Of a stretch of 64,000 bases of DNA, positions 9,568 to 19,345 are shown piece after piece (the stretch's first letter is position 1; the number at the start of each line of letters is the position of its first letter). The notes under the pieces are model-generated. The model made no database searches and was not told the DNA's origin. It saw only the letters and a list, made by a program, of their open reading frames with translations. The DNA comes from Bacillus kexueae. Lineage in GTDB: Bacteria > Bacillota > Bacilli > Bacillales > Aeribacillaceae. The DNA is taken from NCBI RefSeq assembly GCF_022809095.1, contig NZ_JALAZE010000002.1, positions 310,001-374,000 on the forward strand. The letters run 5' to 3'. The translations under genes were made by a program, and so were the position numbers.

Positions 9568-10467
9568 ATGAGCGATGATCGCTTTAAGCAGGCAGAATTT
9601 GCTACGATAATTGGAATTGTTGGAAATGTTGTTCTTGCCATCGTTAAAGGTGTTATAGGGATGATGGCAAATAGTAAGGCGCTTATTGCAGATGCCGTCC
9701 ATTCAGCTAGCGACGTTGTTGGTTCGTTAGCCGTATTTGTCGGATTACGGGTAGCCAAAGAGCCGCCGGATGATGATCATCCGTATGGGCATGGGAAAGC
9801 AGAATCAATCGCCGCTATTATTGTTGCAGTATTGCTATTCTTAGTAGGATTGGAAATTGGAAAATCATCGATTGAATCATTTTTTGAAGAAATTCATCCA
9901 CCGAAAACGATGGCGATATTTGCTGTCGTACTATCGATAGTCGTAAAAGAAGCGATGTTTCGATATAAATATAATGTGGGTAAACGAATTAAAAGTGATG
10001 CGGTCATTATTAATGCATATGAACATCGGTCGGATGTTTTTTCTTCGTTTGCCGCATTGATTGGAATTGTTGGGGCCATTATAGGTGGTTATTTGCAAAT
10101 TGACTGGCTTATCTTTTTAGATCCAGTAGCAGGAATTTTCGTATCATTACTCGTATTAAAAATGGCATGGAAGCTAGGGGGAGATGCGATCCATAATACG
10201 CTCGATCATGTATTGCATGATGAAGATACCGTACCGTTAAGAGAAACCGTATTGAATGAACCAGAAGTGAAACGGATTGACGAACTTCATGCAAGAGAAC
10301 ATGGACATTACGTCATTGTTGATTTGAAAATTTCTGTTGACCCCGATATGACAGTGGAAGAAGGACATCGTGTCGGTAAGCGTGTGAAGAAACGATTAAT
10401 GGAACATGAAAACGTACGGAACGTTTTTGTGCATATTAATCCTTATTCACCCGAAGAAAATGACTAA
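9568..10467 (+). CDS. CDF-family cation efflux transporter
   Basis: 299 residues, six predicted helices and a C-terminal cytoplasmic domain. Metal-binding features are visible: HSASDVVGS near residue 45, DDDHPYGHGKAES near 70 and YEHRSDVFSS near 152, the paired D/H sites of cation diffusion facilitators. These proteins export divalent metals (Zn, Mn, Fe or Co) in exchange for protons; the exact metal is not decidable here. The ATG at 9568 was chosen over an upstream in-frame GTG at 9559 because AGGTGA lies 6 bases before it. The gene occupies the place of yrvC in B. subtilis. The C-terminal domain carries HAREHGHYVIVDLKI. Confidence 0.9.
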   Translation: MSDDRFKQAEFATIIGIVGNVVLAIVKGVIGMMANSKALIADAVHSASDVVGSLAVFVGLRVAKEPPDDDHPYGHGKAESIAAIIVAVLLFLVGLEIGKSSIESFFEEIHPPKTMAIFAVVLSIVVKEAMFRYKYNVGKRIKSDAVIINAYEHRSDVFSSFAALIGIVGAIIGGYLQIDWLIFLDPVAGIFVSLLVLKMAWKLGGDAIHNTLDHVLHDEDTVPLRETVLNEPEVKRIDELHAREHGHYVIVDLKISVDPDMTVEEGHRVGKRVKKRLMEHENVRNVFVHINPYSPEEND

Positions 10468-10480
10468 AGGAGGGGATGTT

Positions 10481-10795
10481 TTGAAAAATCAAACCGCTCT
10501 ATTATTATCCTTAATCTTTGCTTTAATTGTTTCTATTTTTGCTGTTATTAATGTCGAACCAGTTGAAATTGACTATTTATTTGGCACGGCAAACTGGCCG
10601 CTTGTAATTGTTATTATTGGTTCAGCCATTATGGGAGCCATTACAGTTATGTTGCTAGGTGCAGTAAGAATGCTTTCATTACAACGAAAAATTAAAAAGC
10701 TTGAAAGAGAAAATGCATTATTAAAACAAGAAAAAGAACAAAACGAAGAGCAAGAAAAAAACACGGAGCCTCCTTCTATGCCGGAAACAAAATAA
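10481..10795 (+). CDS. LapA-domain (DUF1049) membrane protein, YrvD-like
   Basis: 104 residues with two membrane helices (about 5-26 and 42-64) and a charged coiled-coil tail (about 70-104, rich in E, K and Q). The LapA family is of unknown biochemical function. The frame is open further upstream inside the CDF gene, but TTG at 10481 follows AAAGGAGGGG by 6 bases and gives the normal N-terminus of the family. It lies just before recJ, like yrvD in B. subtilis. Confidence 0.85.
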   Translation: MKNQTALLLSLIFALIVSIFAVINVEPVEIDYLFGTANWPLVIVIIGSAIMGAITVMLLGAVRMLSLQRKIKKLERENALLKQEKEQNEEQEKNTEPPSMPETK

Positions 10796-10800
10796 TGGAA

Positions 10801-10847
10801 TTGAAAACCCCTCAATTCATTCTGTATAATGGGATGGTTGAGGGGTG
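10801..10847 (+). promoter_or_regulatory. recJ promoter with overlapping inverted repeat
   Basis: TTGAAA (10801-10806), an 18-base spacer and TATAAT (10825-10830) make a good sigma-A promoter. ACCCCTCAA at 10807-10815 is the exact inverse complement of TTGAGGGGT at 10839-10847, and the latter is the recJ ribosome-binding site region. The promoter's start point near 10837 falls after the first arm. Confidence 0.7.
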
Positions 10848-10852
10848 AAATT

Positions 10853-13222
10853 ATGCTTCATTCGAAAAATCGTTGGCAGCGACTTGACAAACAAGAGGTC
10901 AATGGAGAATTAATTCAATCATTTCAAAGCGAATTAAACATATCACCTCTAGTTGCTACATTGTTGGTCAATAGAGGAATTGCCTCCATTGATGAGGCGC
11001 GTCGCTTTGTTCATATAAAAAATCAATCATTTCATGATCCCTTTTTACTTGGTGATATGGAAAAGGTCGTCAAGCGAGTAAAAGAAGCCATCGGAAATGA
11101 TGAGCAAATAATGATTTATGGCGATTATGATGCGGATGGTGTTAGCAGTACAACAGTAATGTTGACAGCTCTTCGTCAGTTAGGAGCAAATGTTGACTTT
11201 TATATTCCCAATCGTTTTAGTGAAGGGTATGGTCCAAATGAGGAAGCCTTTCGATTCATAGCGGAACAAGGGTATACATTAGTCATTACTGTAGATACGG
11301 GAATTGCAGCCATTCACGAGGCGAAGGTAGCGAAAGAACTTGGAATGGATTTAATCATTACCGATCACCATGAAATTGGGGATGAACTTCCTGATGCATA
11401 TGCAATTATTCACCCAAAAAAAGAAGGGAGCTCTTATCCGTTTAAAGAGTTAGCGGGAGTAGGAGTAGCCTTTAAAGTGGCGCATGCATTATTGGGAGAA
11501 GTTCCACGTGAGTTATTAGAAATTGCAGCTATTGGAACCATTGCTGATTTAGTACCTTTAGTAGACGAAAATCGTTTAATCGCTAAGTTTGGTATTGAAG
11601 AAATGAAGAAAACGAAAAGGCCAGGAATAAAAGCGTTACTTTCTGTGGCAAAAGTTAAGCAACATGAAATTAATGAGGATACCATCGGCTTTGCAATAGG
11701 ACCTCGAATCAATGCTGTTGGACGATTACAAGATGCTGATCCAGCTGTTGATTTATTACTTTCTGGTGATATGGCGGAAGCAGAAATGCTCGCTCAAGAA
11801 ATAGATGAGTTAAATAAAGACCGTCAAAAGCTCGTCCAAAAAATGACGGAAGAAGCCATTCAAGAAATTGAAGCGAATTTTCCAATTGAAGAGAACCCAG
11901 TATTAGTAATCGCAAAAGAAAATTGGAATTCAGGTGTCGTTGGCATCGTTGCATCTAAGTTAGTAGAAAAATTTTATCGACCAACCATTGTTTTAAGCAT
12001 CGATCCAGAGACGAGAATGGCAAAAGGATCTGCTCGTAGTATTGAAGGATTTGATTTGTTCGAGAATCTTTCAAAATGTCGAGAACTCCTACCTCATTTT
12101 GGTGGGCATCCTATGGCCGCAGGGATGACTTTACATCTCGATGATGTTGACCACCTTAGAAACCGACTCATATCTTATGCGAATGAGCAATTAACGAAAG
12201 AGGACTTTATTCCAATAAAGAAGGTCGACTTAGCTTGTCGTCTCGATGATATATCCGTTGAGTCCATTGAAGATCTACAATTGTTAGCACCATTTGGGGT
12301 TCATAATCCGAAGCCAAGCTTTTTAATTGAAGAGGTAAAGCCCGTAAAGTTGAATCAGATTGGTGCAGATAAATCTCACTTAAAGATGACACTTGAACAC
12401 AATGACTATCAAATAGATGCAGTCGGATTCGGTTTAGGAGAGTTCGTTCACGATATATCTCCTCTGTCTAAGCTTTCCGTAGTGGGAGAATTATCGATTA
12501 ATGAATGGAATAACCGTAGGAAACCACAAATAATGCTTCAAGATTTAGCTATACCATCATGGCAATTATTTGATTATCGTGGGAAAACAATTCAACAAGT
12601 GAAAAAAGATTTACGCAAACATTCCGTTCATTTTGTAGCATTTCAAGAGAAAACGATGCATCATTTTGACGAGAAATCCGTTGTGACATGGATAGAAGAT
12701 GAAAGTTCTTTTAAGAATCTTGACCTCACAGAGCAATGTGTTGTATTGTTAGACATGCCGCCTTCTATTGAATGGCTGGATAAGTTATTTGAAAAAGGTG
12801 CACCTAGTCGAATTTATACAGTATTTTCACAACATACTGATCACTTTTTTGCAACAATTCCGACACGAGAACACTTTAAATGGTATTATGCATTTTTAGT
12901 TAAAAGAGGCACATTTGATGTGAAAAAATACGGTGCGGAGCTGGCTAAGCATAAAGGGTGGACAAAAGAAACAATAATTTTCATGACGAAGGTGTTTTTT
13001 GAATTAGATTTTGTTAAAATAGATGATGGTGTCATCTCATTGAACAAACAAGCACCTAAACGTGATTTGACACAATCTAATACTTATCAAGCAAAGCAGC
13101 GTTTGATTGAATTGGAGCAATTATTATTATATTCTTCTTATCATCAGTTAAAAGCATGGTTTGATGAGAAGTTTTGCAATCATGTAAATGATATAGAGTA
13201 CGAACGAGAAAGGGTAAGATAA
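10853..13222 (+). CDS. recJ: RecJ, single-strand-specific 5'-3' exonuclease
   Basis: 789 residues, DHH-family phosphoesterase. Motif I is YGDYDADGVSSTT (about 83-95), the DHH motif is ITDHHEIGD (about 160-168), and GGHPMAAGM (about 417-425) belongs to the DHHA1 domain; an extra C-terminal domain of about 200 residues, typical of Bacillus RecJ, follows. RecJ resects 5' ends during recombination and repair. ATG at 10853 follows GAGGGGTG. The upstream ATG at 10829 is rejected because it overlaps the promoter -10 box. Confidence 0.95.
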   Translation: MLHSKNRWQRLDKQEVNGELIQSFQSELNISPLVATLLVNRGIASIDEARRFVHIKNQSFHDPFLLGDMEKVVKRVKEAIGNDEQIMIYGDYDADGVSSTTVMLTALRQLGANVDFYIPNRFSEGYGPNEEAFRFIAEQGYTLVITVDTGIAAIHEAKVAKELGMDLIITDHHEIGDELPDAYAIIHPKKEGSSYPFKELAGVGVAFKVAHALLGEVPRELLEIAAIGTIADLVPLVDENRLIAKFGIEEMKKTKRPGIKALLSVAKVKQHEINEDTIGFAIGPRINAVGRLQDADPAVDLLLSGDMAEAEMLAQEIDELNKDRQKLVQKMTEEAIQEIEANFPIEENPVLVIAKENWNSGVVGIVASKLVEKFYRPTIVLSIDPETRMAKGSARSIEGFDLFENLSKCRELLPHFGGHPMAAGMTLHLDDVDHLRNRLISYANEQLTKEDFIPIKKVDLACRLDDISVESIEDLQLLAPFGVHNPKPSFLIEEVKPVKLNQIGADKSHLKMTLEHNDYQIDAVGFGLGEFVHDISPLSKLSVVGELSINEWNNRRKPQIMLQDLAIPSWQLFDYRGKTIQQVKKDLRKHSVHFVAFQEKTMHHFDEKSVVTWIEDESSFKNLDLTEQCVVLLDMPPSIEWLDKLFEKGAPSRIYTVFSQHTDHFFATIPTREHFKWYYAFLVKRGTFDVKKYGAELAKHKGWTKETIIFMTKVFFELDFVKIDDGVISLNKQAPKRDLTQSNTYQAKQRLIELEQLLLYSSYHQLKAWFDEKFCNHVNDIEYERERVR

Positions 13223-13359
13223 GGGGCCTTGGCTCAAACATATGGAAAAGTGTGTAGCGAATTTCGTTGGAAGGACAAGTACTTAATTGAAGTATAGACT
13301 TTTATATGTCTTGTATGTGTTCTTTAAGTAAAAGCGATATGTGCTTTTCTAATTTCTTA

Positions 13360-13397
13360 GCTTAAGCGCTATCGGCCCGAGGCTCTTACGCTTTTCT
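13360..13397. repeat. Degenerate relic of the dispersed repeat (possible copy 4)
   Basis: Within the 210-base recJ-apt gap, AGCTTAAGCGCTATCGGCC followed by CGAGGCTCTTACGCTTTTCT follows the order of the GC-rich part and end of the three full copies (AGCTCCAAGCGCCATC, then GCTCGGG, then CGCTTTTCT), with the middle missing. The rest of the gap shows only a weak AAAAGC/GCTTTT inverted repeat near 13331. Confidence 0.45.
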
Positions 13398-13432
13398 ACG
13401 TAGGTGGATACATTCAAGGAGGACATGAACAG

Positions 13433-13945
13433 ATGGATTTAAAACAATATGTTACGATCGTACCTGACTTCCCAAAAGAGGGCATTCAATTTAAAGACAT
13501 TACAACGTTAATGGATAAAGGGGACGCGTACAAATACGCGACAGATCAAATCGTTGACTACGCGCGTGAAAAGGAAATTGACATTGTTGTTGGTCCAGAA
13601 GCGCGAGGATTCATCATCGGGTGTCCAGTTGCTTATGCATTAGGAGTTGGATTTGCCCCTGTACGTAAGGAAGGAAAACTTCCACGTGAAACGATTAAAG
13701 TTGAATACGGCTTAGAATACGGAAAAGATGCATTGACAATTCATAAAGATGCTATTAAACCAGGGCAACGCGTTTTAATTACAGACGATTTACTAGCGAC
13801 TGGTGGAACGATTGAAGCAACGATTAAACTTGTTGAAGAACTTGGTGGCGTTGTAGCTGGAATCGCCTTCTTAATTGAACTATCTTATTTAGAAGGCCGT
13901 GAAAAGCTCGAAGGCTATGACATTTTTACATTAATGAAGTATTAA
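13433..13945 (+). CDS. apt: Apt, adenine phosphoribosyltransferase
   Basis: 170 residues, normal length. Apt salvages adenine to AMP with phosphoribosyl pyrophosphate. The PRPP-binding loop is [14 protein letters not shown] at about residues 119-132, and GPEARGFI near 62 binds the base side. AAGGAGGAC lies upstream of ATG 13433. In B. subtilis apt is also next to relA. A terminator follows at 13971. Confidence 0.97.
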   Translation: MDLKQYVTIVPDFPKEGIQFKDITTLMDKGDAYKYATDQIVDYAREKEIDIVVGPEARGFIIGCPVAYALGVGFAPVRKEGKLPRETIKVEYGLEYGKDALTIHKDAIKPGQRVLITDDLLATGGTIEATIKLVEELGGVVAGIAFLIELSYLEGREKLEGYDIFTLMKY

Positions 13946-13970
13946 TAATGTTTGTGCGAAAAAGAGAGGG

Positions 13971-13999
13971 AAAAAGCACTCAATTAGGGTGCTTTTTTT
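13971..13999 (+). terminator. Terminator of apt
   Basis: AAAAAGCAC pairs with GTGCTTTTT around the loop TCAATTAGG, ending in seven T. Confidence 0.9.
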
Positions 14000-14187
14000 C
14001 TTATATCATACTTGATTGTAAATTCTATTCATTTCATATCATTTTAAATTTATCATCTATATTCGTCAATAATTAAACAGCATACTTTACACATATTGAA
14101 ATTTTATTAATAATAAAAGCAATACGAAAAATTGGTGGACAAGAAGTCAGAGGTCTAAATTGTAAATATAAGAATAAAGGTGATTCC

Positions 14188-16386
14188 ATGGCGAATGAAC
14201 AAATTTTAACGGCTGAGCAAGTCGTTGAGAAAGCAAGAACGTATCTTGCAGAACAGGATATACAATTTATTCAAAAAGCCTATGATTTTGCAAAAGAAGC
14301 CCATAAAGACCAATTCAGGAAGTCTGGGGAACCCTACATCATTCATCCTGTTCAAGTTGCTGGAATTTTAGTTGATTTAGAAATGGATCCGGCAACTATC
14401 GCAAGTGGTTTTTTGCATGACGTAGTAGAGGATACAGATATAACCTGTGAAGACTTAGCGAAAGCGTTTAACGAAGAAGTAGCAATGCTCGTGGATGGTG
14501 TGACAAAACTCGGTAAAATTAAATATAAATCAAAAGAAGAGCAGCAGGCAGAAAATCACCGAAAAATGTTCGTCGCAATGGCTCAAGATATTCGTGTCAT
14601 TTTAATAAAGCTTGCTGATCGCCTTCATAACATGCGCACGTTAAAGCATTTACCTCAAGAGAAGCAACGTCGAATCGCCAATGAAACGTTGGAAATCTTT
14701 GCGCCATTAGCACACCGTCTAGGGATATCTAAAATTAAATGGGAATTAGAAGATACATCGCTTCGTTATTTGAATCCGCAACAATACTACCGGATTGTGA
14801 ATCTGATGAAGAAGAAGCGCGCGGAACGCGAACGATATGTAGACGAAGTAATTGATGATTTACAACAGCGTATAGATGAGGTGCAAATCAAAGCGGAGTT
14901 ATCAGGTCGTCCAAAACATATTTATTCAATTTATCGGAAAATGGTTTTGCAAAACAAGCAATTTAATGAAATTTATGACTTGTTAGCTGTCCGAATTATC
15001 GTCAATAGTATCAAAGATTGTTACGCAGTCTTAGGGATTATCCATACATGTTGGAAGCCGATGCCTGGACGTTTCAAGGACTACATCGCGATGCCAAAAC
15101 CAAATATGTACCAATCACTTCATACGACTGTAATCGGACCAAAGGGTGATCCGCTAGAAGTACAGATTAGAACGTTTGATATGCATGAAATCGCTGAATA
15201 CGGAATTGCGGCGCATTGGGCTTACAAAGAAGGTAAAAGTCTTGAAGATCAGATGACATTTGATAAAAAGCTCAGTTGGTTCCGTGAAATTTTAGAATTC
15301 CAAAATGATTCCACAAATGCTGAAGAATTTATGGAATCGTTAAAGATCGATTTATTCTCTGATATGGTATTCGTTTTCACTCCAAAAGGCGATGTAATTG
15401 AACTACCATCAGGGTCAGTTCCGATTGACTTTGCATATCGTATTCACTCTGAAATCGGCAATAAAACGATAGGGGCTAAAGTGAACGGAAAAATGGTACC
15501 GCTTGATTATCGCTTGAAAACCGGTGATATCATTGAGATACTAACGTCAAAACATTCATACGGACCAAGCCAAGATTGGTTAAAGCTAGCGCAAACATCT
15601 CAAGCTAAAAATAAGATTCGCCAATTCTTTAAAAAGCAAAGAAGGGAAGAAAATGTTGAAAAAGGGCGCGAGATGATTGAAAAAGAAATCAAAGCGCAAG
15701 ACTTTGACGTAAAAGATGTCCTAACGAGTGAAAATATTCAACGGGTTGCAGAAAAATTTAACTTCCCGAATGAAGAAGATATGTATGCTGCAGTTGGGTA
15801 TAACGGTATTACAGCCATTCAAGTGGTCAATCGTTTAGCTGAAAAACTTAAAAAGAAACGTCAGCAAGAAGAAACGGAAAAAAATATTGAGGAAGTCATT
15901 CATGAAGTCAAGCAAGTCCCTTCTCAGAAGAAACGTGATGCGGGTGTATCCGTTAAAGGAATTGATAACCTGCTCATTCGATTGTCGAGATGTTGTAATC
16001 CAGTTCCAGGAGACGATATATCAGGGTTTATAACGAAGGGGAGAGGTGTTTCCGTTCATCGCTCGGACTGTCCAAATATCTTAAAGGATGATGCGAAAGA
16101 ACGATTAATTGAAGTTGAATGGGAAAATCAATTGGAAGGGCGAAAAGAGTATAATGTTGAGATTGAGATACTCGGATATGACAGAAGAGGTTTGTTAAAC
16201 GAAGTCCTCCATGCGGTAAATGAATCAAAAACAAATATTTCATCAGTATCAGGAAGGTCTGACCGAAATAAAGTTGCTACGATTAATATGGCGATATCCA
16301 TTCAGAACATCAATCATTTGCATAAAGTAGTGGAACGAATAAAGCAAATACCGGATATTTATTCGGTTCGACGAATTATGAACTAG
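14188..16386 (+). CDS. relA: RelA/Rsh bifunctional (p)ppGpp synthetase and hydrolase
   Basis: 732 residues in four parts: HD hydrolase domain (about 25-180, with [10 protein letters not shown] near 76-85 carrying the HD pair), synthetase domain (about 235-350, with [14 protein letters not shown]), TGS domain (about 395-455, [15 protein letters not shown]) and a C-terminal ACT domain (about 655-730). It makes the starvation alarmone on stalled ribosomes and degrades it otherwise. The intact HD motif argues for hydrolase activity. AAAGGTGATTCC precedes the ATG. Its own promoter must lie in the AT-rich 188-base gap behind the apt terminator; I see no clear one. Confidence 0.96.
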   Translation: MANEQILTAEQVVEKARTYLAEQDIQFIQKAYDFAKEAHKDQFRKSGEPYIIHPVQVAGILVDLEMDPATIASGFLHDVVEDTDITCEDLAKAFNEEVAMLVDGVTKLGKIKYKSKEEQQAENHRKMFVAMAQDIRVILIKLADRLHNMRTLKHLPQEKQRRIANETLEIFAPLAHRLGISKIKWELEDTSLRYLNPQQYYRIVNLMKKKRAERERYVDEVIDDLQQRIDEVQIKAELSGRPKHIYSIYRKMVLQNKQFNEIYDLLAVRIIVNSIKDCYAVLGIIHTCWKPMPGRFKDYIAMPKPNMYQSLHTTVIGPKGDPLEVQIRTFDMHEIAEYGIAAHWAYKEGKSLEDQMTFDKKLSWFREILEFQNDSTNAEEFMESLKIDLFSDMVFVFTPKGDVIELPSGSVPIDFAYRIHSEIGNKTIGAKVNGKMVPLDYRLKTGDIIEILTSKHSYGPSQDWLKLAQTSQAKNKIRQFFKKQRREENVEKGREMIEKEIKAQDFDVKDVLTSENIQRVAEKFNFPNEEDMYAAVGYNGITAIQVVNRLAEKLKKKRQQEETEKNIEEVIHEVKQVPSQKKRDAGVSVKGIDNLLIRLSRCCNPVPGDDISGFITKGRGVSVHRSDCPNILKDDAKERLIEVEWENQLEGRKEYNVEIEILGYDRRGLLNEVLHAVNESKTNISSVSGRSDRNKVATINMAISIQNINHLHKVVERIKQIPDIYSVRRIMN

Positions 16387-16401
16387 AAAGGGTAATTAGG
16401 A

Positions 16402-16845
16402 ATGAAAGTGGTTATACAAAGAGCGAAAAATGCGCACGTAAAAGTGGCGGGAGAAATCGTCGGACAAATTGATAACGGGTTTATGGTTTTAGTAGGTGTC
16501 ACACATGACGATGAAGAAAAAGATGCACGATTTTTGGCAGATAAAGTGGCGCATTTACGTGTGTTCGAAGATAGCGAAGGAAAAATGAATCACTCTTTAC
16601 TTGATGTTGAAGGAAGTGTCTTATCCGTTTCCCAATTTACGCTATACGGAGATTGTCAGAAAGGAAGAAGACCGAACTTCATGCAAGCAGCTAGACCAGA
16701 AAAAGCTGTTGAACTGTATGAAAGCTTCAATAACCACTTGCGTGAACTAGGAATCAACGTTCAAACAGGGCAATTTGGTGAAATGATGGATGTGTCTTTC
16801 ACTAATGTTGGTCCCGTAACATTAATCATTGAAAGTAAAAAATGA
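16402..16845 (+). CDS. dtd: Dtd, D-aminoacyl-tRNA deacylase
   Basis: 147 residues, normal length. Dtd hydrolyses D-aminoacyl-tRNA and mischarged Gly-tRNA(Ala). The two signature loops are present: [20 protein letters not shown] (residues about 75-94) and the Gly-Pro dipeptide [10 protein letters not shown] (about 134-143). It starts 15 bases behind relA with GAAAGGG upstream and is surely co-transcribed with it. The terminator begins inside its last codons. Confidence 0.96.
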   Translation: MKVVIQRAKNAHVKVAGEIVGQIDNGFMVLVGVTHDDEEKDARFLADKVAHLRVFEDSEGKMNHSLLDVEGSVLSVSQFTLYGDCQKGRRPNFMQAARPEKAVELYESFNNHLRELGINVQTGQFGEMMDVSFTNVGPVTLIIESKK

Positions 16846-16873
16846 GTTTAGTCACTGACTAAACTCATTTTTG
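16837..16873. terminator. Bidirectional terminator between dtd and the convergent amidase gene
   Basis: A nearly perfect palindrome centred on 16855: AAAAATGAGTTTAGT pairs with ACTAAACTCATTTTT. Because it is A-rich on the left and T-rich on the right it can end transcripts from both strands. It contains the dtd stop codon (TGA at 16843). Confidence 0.9.
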
Positions 16874-16968
16874 TCTGTATAAAACGTTGATATGGTAGAC
16901 ATCTTCCCATTCAGTTGACAGGGAAGGCCTCTAACGTCTAGCAAACGACGCTGGGCCCTCCACTTTCA

Positions 16969-18723
16969 CTAATTTAAGTACGATACTACGCCGTTGTAAA
17001 TGGCTTGTGATACTTGTTCTTGAAAGACGCTCGTATTAATTGTCCATTCCTCTGTTGGGTTGCTTAAAAATCCTAGTTCTAACAATACAGCAGGGTAATA
17101 GTTTTCACGAATGACGTGGAAGTTTCCAAATTTCACACCTCGGTCACGCAGGTTCGTGTTTTTAATGAGTTGCTTTTGAATGACTTCAGCTAGCGGTTTA
17201 TCCTTCGTGCTACTATAGTAGAATGATGTTATACCGGAAGCAGTTGAATAGATGGAACTATCGTAATGGATGCTAATAAAGGCATCTGTTTTTTGTTTGT
17301 TAGAAGTATAAACACGTGAGTTTAGACTGATATATGTATCATCACTTCGAGTTAACTTTACATCTGCACCTTGCGCCTTTAACTTATTGTACACGAGTTT
17401 TGCTGTTTGTAAGGTTACATGCTTTTCCAAAGTTCCTCGTGAACCAACTGCTCCACTATCATAGCCACCGTGGCCTGGATCTAAAATGATTTTTTTCCCT
17501 GAGATCGAGGAAGATTTTTGATTATTTAAGTCTTGTTGAATATTACCAGTTGTGACAATCCATCCAGCTACGAAGGCTTCTTTCCCATTTGTAAGCTTAA
17601 TTTTGTACCAGTCGCCTTCTTTTGAGAGTACTTGAAATTGTTCCCCTTGATTCCCTCTTGCGATGACCGTATGTGAGGTAGAGGGACCACTTCGTAAATT
17701 CGTACCGTTATATAATAATGTGACAGTTTGAGTCGTTTCTTTGCTGTCTGAAGATGTCTCGGTACCGTCCGTACTTACGTACCAGCTAGCTACCCATCCT
17801 GTTTTATTTCCATCAAGTTTAATTTCATACCAATCGTTTACTTCTTGAAGAATGGTCAACTTCGTTCCTTTTTTAACAGCCCCTACAACCTTACCGTTTA
17901 AACTTCCTTCACTACGAACATTCAAACTACTAGCTGTTACAGTACCTGTTTTGGTGCTACTAGTAGTAGAGTTACCATTTGAAGTAGACGAATTAGATGA
18001 AGTTTGAATAAAATCACCGTGAACCCATGCCGTTTTGTTTTGGTATTTAATTTGATACCATTTTCCTTGTTGCCCTATAATGGAAACTTTCTCGCCTCTG
18101 TACAGTTTTCCAACGATAGATGTAGATGTATTCGGTTGAGAACGAACATTTAAGGCAGAAGCTAGAACCGTTCCAGTGTTAGGTGTTGAATGGCTTGTTG
18201 ATTGATTCGGTGAAGTAGAAGATGAACTGCTATTTACATAAGATATGTATTTTTTAGAAACCCATCCTTTTTGTCCCTTGTAGGAAATATTAACCCAACC
18301 TGATTGTTCTCCTAGGGCTTCAGCTTTTTCACCTTTTTGGAAGTAACCAATGATTTGAAAGCTTGTCCCTGGGCCTGAACGAATTCGTAATCCAGTTGCA
18401 TTTGACGTCACGTCGCCGGTTGATTTTTGAGTTGATGCAACCGTCTTTTGAGAGACAAGCCAGCCCGCAATCCAACCTGTTGATCCATTTTTTAACTGTA
18501 TTTTAACCCAGTCTCCGTCACTCCCTACAATTGTGTAGGTCTCTCCGTATTTTGCAGATGAGATTACAGGATAGCTAAGTCCAGGACCTTGTCGCACGTT
18601 GACGGAGCTACCAAGAACCGTTGCAGTCTTTGATTCAGCTGTTACGACGTTTACAACAGGTGAAACAGTGCCTAAAAGTAGGAAAAAAATGATAAGTGTT
18701 ATCCAAAAGGATCGCCTTTTCAA
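16969..18723 (-). CDS. Secreted N-acetylmuramoyl-L-alanine amidase with five SH3b repeats (YrvJ-like)
   Basis: 584 residues. The start is TTG at 18723, preceded by AAAGGAGAT; an ATG 27 bases upstream has no spacing for it. The N-terminus KRRSFWITLIIFFLLLGTV is a signal peptide. Five bacterial SH3 repeats follow (each opening with NVRQGPG, RIRSGPG, NVRSQP, NVRSEG or NLRSGPS), separated by Ser/Thr-rich linkers. The C-terminal 180 residues are an Amidase_3 domain with zinc and catalytic residues in DPGHGGYDSGA, LEKHV, ISIHYD and LLELGFLSNP. It cuts the peptide stem from glycan in the cell wall. B. subtilis yrvJ has the same place between dtd and yrzK. Confidence 0.93.
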   Translation of the reverse strand: MKRRSFWITLIIFFLLLGTVSPVVNVVTAESKTATVLGSSVNVRQGPGLSYPVISSAKYGETYTIVGSDGDWVKIQLKNGSTGWIAGWLVSQKTVASTQKSTGDVTSNATGLRIRSGPGTSFQIIGYFQKGEKAEALGEQSGWVNISYKGQKGWVSKKYISYVNSSSSSTSPNQSTSHSTPNTGTVLASALNVRSQPNTSTSIVGKLYRGEKVSIIGQQGKWYQIKYQNKTAWVHGDFIQTSSNSSTSNGNSTTSSTKTGTVTASSLNVRSEGSLNGKVVGAVKKGTKLTILQEVNDWYEIKLDGNKTGWVASWYVSTDGTETSSDSKETTQTVTLLYNGTNLRSGPSTSHTVIARGNQGEQFQVLSKEGDWYKIKLTNGKEAFVAGWIVTTGNIQQDLNNQKSSSISGKKIILDPGHGGYDSGAVGSRGTLEKHVTLQTAKLVYNKLKAQGADVKLTRSDDTYISLNSRVYTSNKQKTDAFISIHYDSSIYSTASGITSFYYSSTKDKPLAEVIQKQLIKNTNLRDRGVKFGNFHVIRENYYPAVLLELGFLSNPTEEWTINTSVFQEQVSQAIYNGVVSYLN

Positions 18724-18867
18724 CGTTCCATCTCCTTTCAATAATGACATTTGTTCTATTTGTTAACCCATTCTCTTTTTTTATCGTCAGTTCCTTGTGC
18801 CATTTGAAATATTTTTTGCCAAAAAAGGAAAGAATAAATGGAGAGAAAGTATTGAAAGGGGATTGCT

Positions 18868-19035
18868 ATGCGTTATAGCCGAAAGCATGAGCGCACAAGT
18901 ACATCTAGTTACAATCAGCATGGATTGTTAAAGCATGATTTAGAAGAACAGGAAACGACATTTGAGCTTAGCAGTGAATTCGGGGTATTAGGTAGAGAGG
19001 TACATTCTTTAAAGCAATACTTAAAACGAACTTGA
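18868..19035 (+). CDS. yrzK: Small YrzK-like protein
   Basis: 55 residues, MRYSRKHERTSTSS at the start, basic N-terminus, acidic middle (HDLEEQETTFELSSEFG) and basic end. ATTGAAAGGGG lies 6 bases before the ATG. In B. subtilis a small gene named yrzK has exactly this position, between the amidase gene and hisS; I assign it by place and size, and no function is known. The last codons and TGA stop overlap the -35 box of the hisS promoter. Confidence 0.7.
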   Translation: MRYSRKHERTSTSSYNQHGLLKHDLEEQETTFELSSEFGVLGREVHSLKQYLKRT

Positions 19036-19060
19036 CATGACATATAGATGTTCGTATGAT
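19032..19060 (+). promoter_or_regulatory. Sigma-A promoter of the hisS-aspS leader
   Basis: Consensus TTGACA at 19032, a 17-base spacer and TATGAT at 19055. Transcription should start near 19067. The TGA of yrzK lies inside TTGACA. Confidence 0.85.
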
Positions 19061-19066
19061 ATTATA

Positions 19067-19345
19067 AGATTTACATTCAAATAGTGTACAAACCAATGAT
19101 GGAGAAAAGTAGTTAAGAGTACACAAGAACAGAGAAGGAAAGTCATAGGCTGGAAGCTTTCCCTTGATGACTTAACGAACGAACACTCCGTAGGTTTCCC
19201 TCTGAAAGCCTGATTAGGGTGAATAGGAGGTGAACGCGCAATGCGTTATCTTGGAAGTGGAAGCAATTATATGCTTCAATTAGGGTGGTACCACGGGAAT
19301 ATCAACTCTCGTCCCTACGTTTACGTAGGGATGGGAGTTTTTTTA
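19067..19345 (+). ncRNA. T-box riboswitch leader of hisS-aspS
   Basis: The antiterminator T-box AGGGTGGTACCACG is at 19282-19295, followed by a terminator (arms 19304-19319 and 19322-19338, then T-run). Stem I is recognisable: GGAG (19101) and AGTA (19108) on the 5' side, GTTAAG pairing with CTTAAC (19171), and the specifier loop at 19177-19185. By analogy with the alaS leader the codon position holds AAC (19182-19184), while CAC for His lies two bases later (19184-19186). The leader senses uncharged tRNA and allows read-through into hisS. An extra 208 bases separate the terminator from the hisS start. Confidence 0.93.

Noticed and set aside
10829-10852. Upstream ATG adding eight residues to RecJ
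   Set aside because: It overlaps the TATAAT box and has no ribosome-binding site.
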